Below, piece after piece: positions 19,361 through 28,851 of a stretch of 64,000 nucleotides of DNA. Location of the stretch: the NCBI RefSeq assembly GCF_026210795.1, contig NC_089429.1, forward strand, positions 7,473,001 through 7,537,000, written 5' to 3'. This DNA comes from Rhizophagus irregularis. Taxonomy: Eukaryota; Glomeromycota; Glomeromycetes; Glomerales; Glomeraceae. Below the pieces are notes generated by a model that saw nothing but the letters and a program-made list of their open reading frames with translations, had not been told where the DNA came from and ran no database searches. Position numbers and translations under genes: made by a program. Within the stretch, counting starts at the first letter, position 1, and each line of letters opens with the position of its first letter.

Positions 19361-20158
19361 ATGTCGACATCAACACCAATTCCAGTTTATACTCCTTCAG
19401 AACCTACTGGACCGCCTCCTGCACACTTGGTCAATGAAAAAGATGATGATGAATTAGTTAGAATACTAAAGGCTCATGCAAATTTATTGACTACCAGGGG
19501 TCGTTTAACTGTTGATTCAGAGATACAGGAGGCAAATAATCAAATCAAACATATTATTAATATATTAATGTATCGCTGTAAAGCAAAACATGAAGAACTT
19601 GGTATTACAAAAGATTTGTTAGTTTTTGCACAAGGTAAGATAAATGCATTTGATGAAACGTTTACTAATTTAGAACGTCAATTAGTTATTATACGTGCTG
19701 CCAATGATAATTTCATAGAAGAAAACCATAACCTGCAAAGAGATTATGATACTATGGTAGAGCTTCGTCGACGGGCTATAGGTGAACGTAATCAGGCACG
19801 ACATGAACGTAATGTATTACAAGCAGATTATACTCAAGCAGTAAAGGATCGTAATGAGGCTCAAAATGCTGTGAATCGTGGTAATATCCTTTTAAATCAT
19901 TGGCGGCTGAGGGCTACTCGGACTGGAGGACAACTTGTATTGGTTAATGCGCAACTTGGACAGGTTAATGCACAGCTAGCACATGCTAATAATAGGGTGC
20001 GTTTTGGGATTCAGACATTAGGGAGACTTAGGAATAGACTTTTCCAACAGATAGCTGCTCTTAGAATTCAGGTACAATGGTTTCGAATTAGACAATTGAA
20101 CCCTCCTCCACCTCTTTTAAACAATCCACTAGAGACGATATGGCTACCACTGCGATAG
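19361..20158 (+). CDS. long coiled-coil protein upstream of gag
   Basis: 265 aa. Pro-rich N-terminus (about 1-22), then almost continuous helix rich in Glu, Arg, Gln and Asn (about 28-240) with heptad-like hydrophobic spacing, and a Pro-rich end. No Cys-His pairs or enzyme motif. The stop overlaps the start of the gag-like frame by 19 nt in a different frame, so the two are probably expressed from one transcript. Plausible roles are assembly scaffold or matrix-like N-terminal part of a gag polyprotein. Low Cys and high Gln/Asn content distinguish it from nearby replication genes. Confidence 0.6.
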   Translation: MSTSTPIPVYTPSEPTGPPPAHLVNEKDDDELVRILKAHANLLTTRGRLTVDSEIQEANNQIKHIINILMYRCKAKHEELGITKDLLVFAQGKINAFDETFTNLERQLVIIRAANDNFIEENHNLQRDYDTMVELRRRAIGERNQARHERNVLQADYTQAVKDRNEAQNAVNRGNILLNHWRLRATRTGGQLVLVNAQLGQVNAQLAHANNRVRFGIQTLGRLRNRLFQQIAALRIQVQWFRIRQLNPPPPLLNNPLETIWLPLR

Positions 20159-21264
20159 GATTGCCGATTTTTGAGGGTAAAGCTACTGACGATGTTGATA
20201 CATTTGTTAGGCTTTATATGGGTTATCTTGATACTATTAATCTTAACCCATACGCTGCTGGAGGGCCACCAGAGTCTTGGAAAAAAGCTATGGGTATACT
20301 TAGAAGCTGCATGGCTGGTGAAGCGGCTGAATGGTTTGATCGAGAAATTACAGGAAAAAAATTGGGAACTTTCTGGTATCACTTCAAGAGGTGGAGCTAA
20401 TTTAGCTGCTTTTGTAGCATTAGTAATACCAGAAGGTGCAGGAGGACCAAATGCAGGTACCTATGTAAATGAATTGAAGAAATGCATGTTTATCCTACAG
20501 ATGGAGCTAATGCATTAGTAACTATTAGAGCAGCATTTATTCCTACCCATGATTTAATAGGTGGAGATAAAGCTTGGGGAAGAGCTGGTGCTCGTCCGAC
20601 AGATAGAGCTGCTCCAGCTACTGCAGATGCTGGTGTTGCTGCTAATAATAATCGTTCTATAGTTTTTCCAGGTATTAAACCTAACCAGGCGCTTTATTGG
20701 CTTAGAACACAATTTCCAACTATTTTAGATGAAAAGAAACGTATCCGTTTTAACAGTCTTTATCAGGAAAATGAGCCAGTCGATGCATTTTATAGAACTG
20801 TAAAGAGAGCTGGAAAATTACTAAAACTAACTGATGATCTTATTATTGACCAGTTCTTTAGAGGTCTTTTGGCTGATAATATTTTTGAAGCAGAAAGGTT
20901 TAGTAATCTTAATCCTGATGACTTGGTTAAACATCTGAGAAATTTAGAACGGAGAAGGGCTGAAATGCGCTTGGGGTTACAAGATAGAAATCGACGACTT
21001 CAAGCAGATTACAGTGATGTAACTCAACCTCCGTTAGGAAAACAGGAACCTGTCGTACTGACATCAAAGTCATCTGGGGTTACTCAAGAACAATTACAAG
21101 AGTTACTTAAGGCTCAAGCTGAGGAACTTACCAAGAATTTTCAGGTGCAATTTAAACAATTACAGGCTCGGCCAGTTCGTAATCCACCAGTCTATAGACG
21201 GCAGATTAAACCTGTTCGACCAAAACCACAGAGACGTGTTGTTCGGGATCCTCAGGATCCCTGA
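20140..21264 (+). CDS. retrotransposon gag-like capsid protein
   Basis: Begins ATTAIGLPIFEGKATDDVDT, then ILRSCMAGEAAEWFDREI: the Ty3/gypsy gag pattern of F-x-G...D-hydrophobic-x-x-F and L-x-G-x-A-x-x-W. Further on FNSLYQENEPVDAFYRTVKR and IIDQFFRGL match the later gag block (Q-x-x-E-x-V-x-x-F...F-x-x-GL). Between them lies an unusual Ala/Gly-rich region of about 100 residues. Two compensating frame changes occur, one at an A7 run near 20354 and one near 20475-20520. The C-terminus is Arg/Lys/Pro-rich (from about 21160), suited to nucleic acid binding; no CCHC knuckle is present. Frame ends at TGA 21262-21264, preceded by CCC. Confidence 0.8.
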
Positions 21265-21574
21265 TTGGGATGATGGTTATGTAGATCATGATGTTGGTGA
21301 TGACCCTGATGCTCCTGAGTGGACTTTGGATGATCATCAAAATGCTATTGATCTTATTATGGGATATAAACGTGGGACGTCTAAAATACTTACAAAACAA
21401 CTTCAGAAGGCTAAAGATAGACATAATGATCTGGATTTGGCCCGAGCAATGAGAAACCTCGATCTTAATGATGATGCTATGGACATTGATACTGCGAGTT
21501 TTGGTGAAAAGGTAGAATTGAGAGAAAAAGATGGTGATGTCTATATGGTTCGTGTTGGGTCAAAAAAAAAGTAG
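21236..21574 (+). CDS. gag-protease linker frame
   Basis: Frame +1 relative to gag. From about 21262 it reads DWDDGYVDHDVGDD then a helical, charged region and MDIDTASFGEKVELREKDGD, ending KKK-TAG. The first part overlaps gag and has no good start of its own. The CCC-TGA at the end of gag would allow a +1 slip straight into this frame. Its own end, A-AAA-AAG followed by TAG (21565-21574), has the form of a -1 slippery heptamer into the protease frame. It might therefore be the middle section of a gag-linker-protease fusion. Simple decay by indels is the alternative. Confidence 0.5.
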   Translation: MLFGILRIPDWDDGYVDHDVGDDPDAPEWTLDDHQNAIDLIMGYKRGTSKILTKQLQKAKDRHNDLDLARAMRNLDLNDDAMDIDTASFGEKVELREKDGDVYMVRVGSKKK

Positions 21575-22311
21575 GTTCGAGTATCTCAAAACTTCTTAAG
21601 TCGTCCCCAAATAAGACAGCAGTTAGCTCTTCTAGTGTGCCATTGAAAGGCAAAGTAACCTCTGTTAAGATTCCTGTGAAAGTTACTGGTAGTAAGTCTA
21701 CACCTGCAAAAGCTGTTACTAAGAATGATTTATTAAGCCTGTTAAGGTCTGCAGACTTTAGGAAATTACTCCGTGAGATTCTTCAGGAGGAGTTATTGTC
21801 TGCTAGAAAAGTCACAGAGATTCCGGAGGACCTAGTTGAGGAGGAACAAGAAGAGGATATCAGGGTAGATGATCCTATGGATATTGACATAGCTCGTTTA
21901 GAGAATACTAAAGATCTTTTAGCACTGGATGGGGAGGTTAATGGAATAGCAATTCAGTGTTTAGCAGACACTTGTGCTAATGCGTCTTTTATTCAGAGAG
22001 AAGCTGCTGAGGAATTAGGGTTGGATATCGACAAGAGTATTACATATAACATATCTGGTGCTTCAGGAACAGGTAGGACATTCGGCATGGTAAAGGGAGT
22101 GACAATCAAACTTACCCCTGATTATGCTATCACTGAGGACCTTGCAGTCTTAAGTGGTTACAAGCATAGGGAAATTGGGTTAAGCCGAACGTGTCTGAAA
22201 CGTTACAATTATGATGTCCATGAATCACGTGAACATATAGCCTTTACCTGTGATGGGAAGAATGTTTTTATCCCGATAGTTCCTGATGCTAATCGAGGGG
22301 ATAAAAAATAA
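21571..22311 (+). CDS. retropepsin-like aspartic protease
   Basis: The frame is open from about 21571; the first ATG is only at 21877. Basic/helical linker, acidic stretch EEEQEEDIRVDD, then the protease: LADTCANASFIQREAAEELG carries the catalytic Asp, with DTC in place of the usual DTG. A flap-like ISGASGTGRTFG follows, and EIGLSRTCLKRYNYDV is the second hydrophobic-Gly motif. Retropepsins dimerise to cleave gag; one DT(G/S/C) site per chain is normal. It lies directly after gag as in LTR elements, but no reverse transcriptase follows. The next gene, convergent, is the Polinton-type integrase. Confidence 0.8.
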   Translation, partial: VGSSISKLLKSSPNKTAVSSSSVPLKGKVTSVKIPVKVTGSKSTPAKAVTKNDLLSLLRSADFRKLLREILQEELLSARKVTEIPEDLVEEEQEEDIRVDDPMDIDIARLENTKDLLALDGEVNGIAIQCLADTCANASFIQREAAEELGLDIDKSITYNISGASGTGRTFGMVKGVTIKLTPDYAITEDLAVLSGYKHREIGLSRTCLKRYNYDVHESREHIAFTCDGKNVFIPIVPDANRGDKK

Positions 22312-22336
22312 GACCCTTTAATTCTTCTATTTTTTT

Positions 22337-23464
22337 TTATTCCCAAAATTTGCGAATTAAGTCAGGGACATCCTCCTTCAACCGGTCAGCAGGTTCCTAA
22401 GTAGCCTCAGTGTCTGGATAGCGCTCCCACTTAACCAAATACTGGTCTTGACCTTTTCTAATGCGATGCCGAAGTATCTGCTCAGGAACAAATCTTTCAG
22501 GTTGTCCTCTTATCACAGAGTCAGGTGGAGGCTTTTCATTAATAGGAACTACTTGCAATTCCTTTCGGGTATATGCACATCTGGATACACCTAATCGACC
22601 ATGTGGTCCATTAAGGAGATATGTAGGAGGCTGTTCGGGTGAGAGTATCATTTTTTTGATTACACGAATGTTTGGGTTCCATCTTATGTCTCCTGTACGG
22701 AATTTTCCGTGAAGTTTATTACCGAGTACTGAGATAGGTTCATCTAACTTGACTCTGACACGTGCTCCTTCAGAGAGGAGATCCGTCTTTTTTGACACTT
22801 TGGGTGATCCTGTCGGAATGTCTGGGGGATTTCTCTGCCAGAGTTCATTTACTTTACTCACTATATTATGGAAATCTTCTGACCATTCCACGGATGTCAC
22901 CCCGGTTTTCAACTCCTGTGCTACCATTCGTTTAAGAAGGGGTTCTTGGATGGCTTGGATAGCTCTTTCAGCATAAGATTGCTGTTTATGCCTTCCTGGC
23001 TCTCCGAACCTTATCATTACCCCTAGGCTGTTCAGGAAAAAATCACGTACCTGGTTGTTAGTGAATTCTGATCCGGAGTCTGTCTCCAGTCTGTGTGTTG
23101 GTGGCTTAATACGATTTCTTCTGTAGATTTTGACAAACCCGTTTAAAACTCTATTTGCAGTCTTATCCTTTAGGGGTTCTGCATCAACTCTCTTTCCTGC
23201 AACTTTCACCACTACGAGAAAATAGTGGAATCCTTTGGGGTCAACTGGCATCTCTGCAAGATCTGCCTGATGTGTTGCATTTGGTTTCCATACAATTACC
23301 TTTGGGCGTTCTGTTGACTTTTCCTTTAGGGGCTTTTTGTATAGGTTGTAGTGCTCTTCACCTTTTAGAATTTGTACTGGTACTCCGGAGAGATTGTAGT
23401 ACTTATAGTAATTCTCTAAGTGTGACATATTACAACAAATTAAAGGAATGGTTTTAGACTTCAA
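22337..23464 (-). CDS. rve integrase with C-terminal chromodomain (premature stop)
   Basis: Inserts the element DNA into host chromosomes. The DDE core has ATHQADLAEM (first Asp), LETDSGSEFTN (second Asp) and QQSYAERAIQ (Glu), with the spacing usual for retroviral-type and Polinton integrases. The C-terminus has a chromodomain, VPEQILRHRIRKGQDQYLVK then WERYPDTEAT. A TAG at 22397-22399 ends the frame where the family normally has Trp; in frame the sequence continues (EPADRLKEDVPDL) to TAA at 22337-22339. So the full gene is about 375 codons with one nonsense change. The start at 23464 could instead be the downstream ATG near 23428. Divergent from the zinc-ribbon gene. Confidence 0.93.
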
Positions 23465-23472
23465 ATCTTAAA

Positions 23473-23640
23473 ATGACACGTTTTTACTGCCTAAAGTGCA
23501 AGAAGGAAACTGAGACGGCTAGTGAAATACAAGATATGATTACAAATGGGCGTTACCGGCTGCATGGTGACTGCACAATTTGTGGTATGCATAAGAATAC
23601 TTTTACTGGAATAGACTGGGTGATCAAAGAAGAAGACTAA
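23473..23640 (+). CDS. small zinc-ribbon protein (DUF5679-like)
   Basis: 55 aa: RFYCLKCKKETE at the N-terminus, then NGRYRLHGDCTICGMHKNTF. Two CxxC pairs around an NGR-x-x-x-x-G-x-C core match the small zinc-ribbon domain (DUF5679 type) common in giant viruses and relatives. Role unknown; probably nucleic acid or protein binding. It starts 8 nt from the divergent integrase start, the tightest gene junction in the element. An overlapping frame continues downstream as a Lys-rich segment. Confidence 0.65.
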   Translation: MTRFYCLKCKKETETASEIQDMITNGRYRLHGDCTICGMHKNTFTGIDWVIKEED

Positions 23641-23794
23641 GGAGAAAAAGAAAGAAACCGCTGCTAAGAGACAGCAGACGGCTTACAATCGGCAATGCAA
23701 AAAACTTGGACAGAAAATCTTAGATTCTGATGACGCGTGTAAACAGTGTATTGATAAATGCCTTAAGGAGGCAAAAAAGAGGAAGACGGATTAG
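23620..23794 (+). other. Lys-rich open segment downstream of zinc ribbon
   Basis: From about 23623 to the TAG ending at 23794 a frame overlapping the zinc-ribbon stop reads SKKKTKEKKKETAAKRQQT and later CKQCIDKCLKEAKKRKTD. It has no ATG. It may be a frameshifted C-terminal part of the 23473 gene, or a decayed small basic protein of the kind that condenses viral DNA. The composition is non-random, but the reading depends on a frame change. Confidence 0.35.
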
Positions 23795-23833
23795 TACTGT
23801 CTTCTAAACTTATCTGAATATGCTCTATTCTCA

Positions 23834-24296
23834 ATACCCATTGTTCAATTACTTATTTTTTCTGACGGGGGCGGGATGGGGTTGGTCTTACTGGCTCTAT
23901 AGACCTTCTAGGGGCTTACCTACTAATTTACCTGGTTTGCTGTCTCACTGCTTCCAATAGATTATTAGACAGAATCCTGACTTGTTCCAGATGTTCCGGA
24001 TGTGGCGGATCTGGGGGGGTAAAAATAAAACTTTTTCTGGGGGATGTCCTCTCATAATTTTTCTGAAACATCTGCCACATCTGCCACATCCGGGACAACC
24101 CTCTCATTATATCCGTTATTCCTTCCTTTTCTATTGTTTTCTAGTTATTTGGTATATATATTTATTCCATATGTTGTCCCAGATTGTGGCGGATATATGG
24201 GGATTCCTGATCCCCCGTAGGGGGGAAGGAGGTACTGCGAGGCCGTGAGGCCGAGGTGGGTGGAGCGGTAGCGAGACCCACATCCAGCCCGACGAC
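23834..24296 (-). repeat. right terminal inverted repeat of Polinton-like element
   Basis: Inverted copy of 9720-10183, ending CCAGCCCGACGAC directly before the ATAAC duplication at 24297-24301. About 463 bp. It carries the mirrored AATTGAACA motif reading into the element. Confidence 0.95.
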
Positions 24297-24301
24297 ATAA
24301 C
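24297..24301. repeat. 5-bp target-site duplication, right copy
   Basis: ATAAC, pairing with 9715-9719. The LINE reading frame resumes immediately after it. Confidence 0.85.
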
Positions 24302-27300
24302 ACATTTCCAATCAATTGTTTTTCCTCCGTTGGTCTGCTATTCTTCTATCGCCTCTTTCCTTGCTCGATGGCAACATGCTTACACTCCTCTTCTTAGTGT
24401 ATCTGCTTCTATATATGATCCTGTTTTGGCACCTATTTCTTTACATGAATGGTCTGATGTAATCTCCTCCATGCCAAATAACAAAGCTTCCGGCCCTTCA
24501 AAAATTTCTTATGAAATGATAAAACATTTGTCCAATGAAGCCTTGGATTTCTCTCTTTTACTTGCCAATGCCTGTCTCTCCTGTGGTGATATTCCTGCCG
24601 ATTGGCGTGAAGCCGTGGTTTACCCTATTCCTAAGCCCCATGATTTTGATGCTCAACTCAAGAACACTCGACCTATTACCCTTCTGGAAACTGTTCGAAA
24701 TGTGTAGTTAAGGTCGTCACTAATCGTCTATCCAACATTCTTGCTAATAATAAAGTTCTTCAAGGAGGTAACTTTGCTGGTTTACCTGGTGGTTCTACAG
24801 ATGTTCCTATCAAAATGCTTGATGCAATTATTCATCAACAAAAATATGACTCTACTGATAATCAGGAACTATGGATTGTTTCTCAAGACATCTCTAAAGC
24901 TTTTAATTCTATGGATTTGAATATGCTTAAATTAGCTTTAGTTAGATTACATATCCCTGCACTTTTAGTGCAATTTATTTTAAATCTTTTTACACGACGT
25001 AATAATAAAATTATTACTTGTCATGGTGATACTGCTGCTTATCATGTACGTGTTGGTATCGATTAAGGTGAAATTATTTCCCCTTTGCTTTAGGTTATTT
25101 ATCTGGATCCCCTACTTGCTGTTTTGAATCAAGAAGCTCGAAATCCTTTTATTTTAAAATCTTCGGCTTTATTAGAATATTCTTTACTTGAATTTGAATA
25201 ACATCCTTTACCTGTTTTACATTTGACATTTATAGATGATTCTACACTTATTGCTTCTTCGAAGTCTGGCATTGAAGATCGTCTTTCTATTACTGCTAAA
25301 TTTTATACTTTGAATAATATTCAAGCTAATTCAGCAAAATATGTTCTTCTTTCATCTTTTTCCCCTTCTTCGAAGATTGTTTTTGATCTTTCACCTTCTC
25401 CTTTGATTATTGAATCTTCTCTTCCTCTTTCTTCATTAGCTCTTAATACTTCGTTTCGATTCTTAGGAGTTTGGTTTTCTTTATCTGCTTCACCTCAATT
25501 TGTACTTAAACAGGCACGCTTTATGGTTAAAGATATGGCTGCTCTTCTTGGTCCTAAAAAGTTATTGGCACAACATGTAGCCTATCTCTACAATGCTGTC
25601 CTTCTCTTGAGATTGGAATTTCGTCTACAAACCACACTTTTTTCTGAAAATACAATCCAGTCAATTGTTACGCCCATGTTCTCAGTTTTACAGAAAAAAG
25701 CTGGACTTGCTGTGACTACTCTGTTGGCTTTGTTATTTCTCAAGCTTCCTTTCTCTTTTTACCGGCTTCTTTCCTCTCATATCGCATCCTGGCAAAAGAT
25801 ATTTACTCATCCTGATTTTTGAGACTTTGTCCTTTATGCTATTTCCTACCTTCAAGGATATTTAGGTGCTGAAAGTTGCCCTGCCACTATTAACTTGGAA
25901 CCTTGGTCTCAAATTGTTTCTCTTCGGACACATACCTTGTTTAATTCATTGTTGTTTTCTTTACGATTGAATATTGCTTGATTTCTCCCTTTCTGACCTC
26001 TGAGGCGGAATTTACAATTAGCTTTGCCGCTTCAATCGATTTTACCTCATTCGATTTTTCAGACTGAAACTCTAGAAAAATTTGAACATTTTTGTACTTG
26101 CCCAGTTGGCTTCCCCTTGTGGACGTTATCTTATGAATTGGTCTGATCTTCGTTATCTTGGTATTGTTGGTCGTAAAGGACGGATTCCTTCTTGGTTTAA
26201 TTTTATTAAAAATAATTTTCTTTCTTCAGTTGATTCTTCTTTATTTTTGACTTCATATTTTATTAATTCTTCTTTTACAATAGCTTCACTTTGTTTACTA
26301 GATGATACTATTAAAGATTATCATTTTTATCCTCAATGGGCTGTTAATTTTAACTCTGCTACTCAAACTTTATCTGTTGGCCGTGTGTGTATCACTTACA
26401 GGAAACAAGACTCTGTTATTATGTCTCATTGGCTTCCTGTATCTACTTCGGCTGATGAACGATCCTATAACCCTTGTCCTGGATGTTCTTTTAATATCCC
26501 CACTTTATCCAAGAAATCTGCAATTAAACAATGCTGTAATAGCGAAAAGTGCTTTTTTAACGTAATCCTATCGGAAACTGTGGGTTATCCTACCAGAAAC
26601 ACCAAAGTATTTGCGGCTTACCTTCCCATAACTTTATCTACTTTATGGAGCTATGCTACTTCTCTGGCCCTTGTTCGCTTGACAAATCCACCCTTGTCTG
26701 CTTCTTCCGCTCTTTCTTCTTCTTTCATGGCGAGGATTGAAGATGATGTCTTACCCCTTTCTGTGCAATCTTTATATACCGATGGCTCTTTCCATCCTGC
26801 TAAGGACTCTTCACCTTCTTCTATGACCTCTGCTTGGCTTGCTCTTGATGATGACAGACTTATTCTTGAATCTTCATCTTTGCACCTGCCTTCATGTTTT
26901 CCTTCTGCTTTGCACTCTGAGATCTATGCTGTGGTATTAAGACTAAACGCTCTTTCCCGTAGCTCTTCAATCTCTATTTATACCGATTGTAGTCAATTGA
27001 TTTTATTATGGACACGCTTTGTTGATGCTCCTTTTTCACTAAAGTTACTTCGTGAACCTAATCATCTTCTTTGGCTTTCTATTCGACACCTTATTTTGGA
27101 TCATAATCTTAAAATTGATTTGATTAAAGTCCCTGCTCATGGTGATGACATCTATAATATACAAGCGGATTCTCTGGCAAAAGATGCTCATTCGTCTTTG
27201 CAACCTGCCGTCTCTCCTTTGGCGTTTGTTTATGCTCCATGCTTGTTATCTTTTAATTCCCTGCCTATTGACATAATATTCGTCACTTCCTTCGCTCTAT

Positions 27301-28156
27301 TGCGGATGCTCGTGCTCTTTTATCGTTCTATTCAATGGTACGCTTTACTGCTCTTGATTCTCTTTCTCTTTTCGATTGGGCTGGTATACACTTCTGCCTT
27401 TCACAAATTAAAGGTTTTGCTTCACATAAGAATGGTCGTCCTGAATTTTGGATCTTCCGTATCAAACTCCTTTTAGATATACTGCCTACTTTAACTACTC
27501 TTCAACAACGCAAACCTTATTTATACTCTTCAGATTGGCTTTGTTCACAGTGCAATTCTGCTCCAGAAGATTTGAACCATCTTTGGACTTATCCATATAT
27601 CCTCCCTGATCTCAATCCATACCTAACACATTGTTCTGAAGTGATTAAATTCAGAGATTCCTGCTTATCTGCGTTTTTATCCCTGAAATCATTGGATGTT
27701 GCTTTCCAGACTGGATTCTCTGCCTTAGACTGTTGGAACTATGACACTCCTTCTTTGTCATGTCTTTGGCTCATTAGAGGATTGTTACCTGCGCATTTAA
27801 CGATATTTTTGAAACAATACTTTCCTCTCTCTGTTATATACAAGACTATTTCTCCTCTTCTTAATGATTTCCAGGTCGAACTTTATGGTGAAATTTGGTT
27901 ATGTCGGAATGTTCTTTTCCATGCTTGGGAGAAGTCGCAGGGTATCTCAGCTGCTTCTAAATTACGTGGCCCACCTTCATATTTTTCTTTTACTACTATT
28001 TCCCCACAAAATAACAACTCTTCTTTGGCGACAGTTTCTCAGGATTCCTGGATTTCTTGGATATCCTCTTCTATAATTCGGGATGGATCATGGATCTCGC
28101 ACTTGGATTTTCTGCGCCGCTTAACAGTTCAACCTCTTAGGATTTCTTTTCGGTAA
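24302..28156 (+). pseudogene. LINE ORF2, 3' part: reverse transcriptase, RNase H, zinc finger
   Basis: Continuation of the polyprotein begun at 8205. Reverse transcriptase: KASGPSKISYEMIKHLS and NTRPITLLE near 24480-24700, IVSQDISKAFNSMD (first catalytic Asp) near 24875, and LTFIDDSTLIASS (catalytic DD) near 25230. RNase H near 26760-27200: YTDGSF, ALHSEIYAV, YTDCSQL and NIQADSLAKDA supply the four acidic residues. A C-terminal CSQCNSAPEDLNHLWTYP zinc-finger-like block lies near 27545. Several in-frame stops look like single changes (TAA near 25065, TGA near 25822 and 25980) and there are frame changes near 24705, 25200 and 27330. Endonuclease-RT-RNase H order fits I/Tad-like LINEs. The copy is inactive. 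Confidence 0.88.
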
Positions 28157-28410
28157 CGGACTGGATTTTTTGATGTTAGATAGTTGACTCACACTGACCT
28201 TCGGGTAAAGTTGAGGTATGCGATTCTGTAATAGTTTAGTTTTTCTTTGCTTTATTTTATTTTAGTTTAGATTTCTTTACTTGTATGAGTCGTGAAGCTA
28301 CTCTTTTTATTTTTTATTCGTTTATTTTCTTATTTTTATAATATTGTTCGATTTCATTTTCGAAGTTAAAATATAAATAAAAGATAAAGTCAAAAGACTG
28401 TTTGCACAGG
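28157..28410. other. LINE 3' untranslated region and boundary
   Basis: AT-rich DNA after the last LINE codons; the exact 3' end was not found. An AAATAAAAGATAAAG stretch near 28371-28390 may be the degenerate tail. Confidence 0.4.
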
Positions 28411-28425
28411 AAAAGGATAAAACTA

Positions 28426-28851
28426 GGGTTGGTCACCCTATCTTGGTGGTTAGTCACTGAGACCCTCATTAAGCCTGAGTATGGTGAGGTCGCAGGTTCG
28501 ATCCCCATGACCACGGAACTAAAAAAGAATTTTACTGCGAACGCTACAACCAATAGCGTGAAGGTACAGGGATTAGTGTAGTTGGACTGCATCATGGTGA
28601 ATTAGTGTGTACGGTTAGGCCGCACATTTCAACTAAGGGTCATGGTGTCCTTCTAACGTTCCCTATGAGGCCATTGGCATGTGCGCAGTCCTGTCCTTGA
28701 GGTCACTACTATACCTTGGGGTAAAGTGGTGCTGTTACCTGAGAAATTAAGTACTCGGTATAATGGTTGCCTAGTGAAGATGATAGGACATAAACCCGAG
28801 GTTAGTCTCATAAAAGGCAATAGGTAGTCTGGCCGTAAAAACTAGCAAAGA
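28426..28851 (+). mobile_element. tRNA-derived SINE
   Basis: A 426-bp element flanked by a perfect 15-bp duplication AAAAGGATAAAACTA (28411-28425, 28852-28866). Its head contains TCTTGGTGGTTAGTCACTGAG (A-box-like) and GGTCGCAGGTTCGATCCCCA (B box GGTTCGATCCC), about 40 nt apart, as in a tRNA-type RNA polymerase III promoter. It ends in an A-rich stretch (GTAAAAACTAGCAAAGAA). The body is unrelated to the neighbouring LINE as far as can be seen. Long duplication plus A-rich tail indicates LINE-driven retroposition. Confidence 0.88.

Larger units (their letters stand above)
9720..24296. mobile_element. Polinton/Maverick-like element carrying a gag-retropepsin module
   Basis: A 14,577-bp element bounded by 464/463-bp inverted repeats and a 5-bp duplication, inserted between the endonuclease and reverse transcriptase regions of a LINE. 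It encodes family B polymerase (13445-15574), SF3 helicase (10807-13094), packaging-type ATPase (18106-19329, minus) and rve-chromodomain integrase (22337-23464, minus), which together define Polinton-type self-synthesising elements. Additional genes: two F-box-like proteins, several small proteins with viral-type motifs, a coiled-coil protein and a gag-like protein with aspartic protease. No double or single jelly-roll capsid protein and no adenovirus-type cysteine protease was found. The copy has several frameshifts, so it is probably not autonomous now. Confidence 0.93.

Noticed and set aside
20140-22311. An independent LTR retrotransposon insertion supplying gag and protease
   Set aside because: No flanking LTRs, primer-binding site, target duplication, reverse transcriptase or RNase H were found. 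The module sits tightly between element genes and overlaps the coiled-coil gene. Kept only as the main alternative to test.
22461-23457. Plus-strand frames across the integrase
   Set aside because: Antisense shadows of the integrase, which has a full DDE set and chromodomain.
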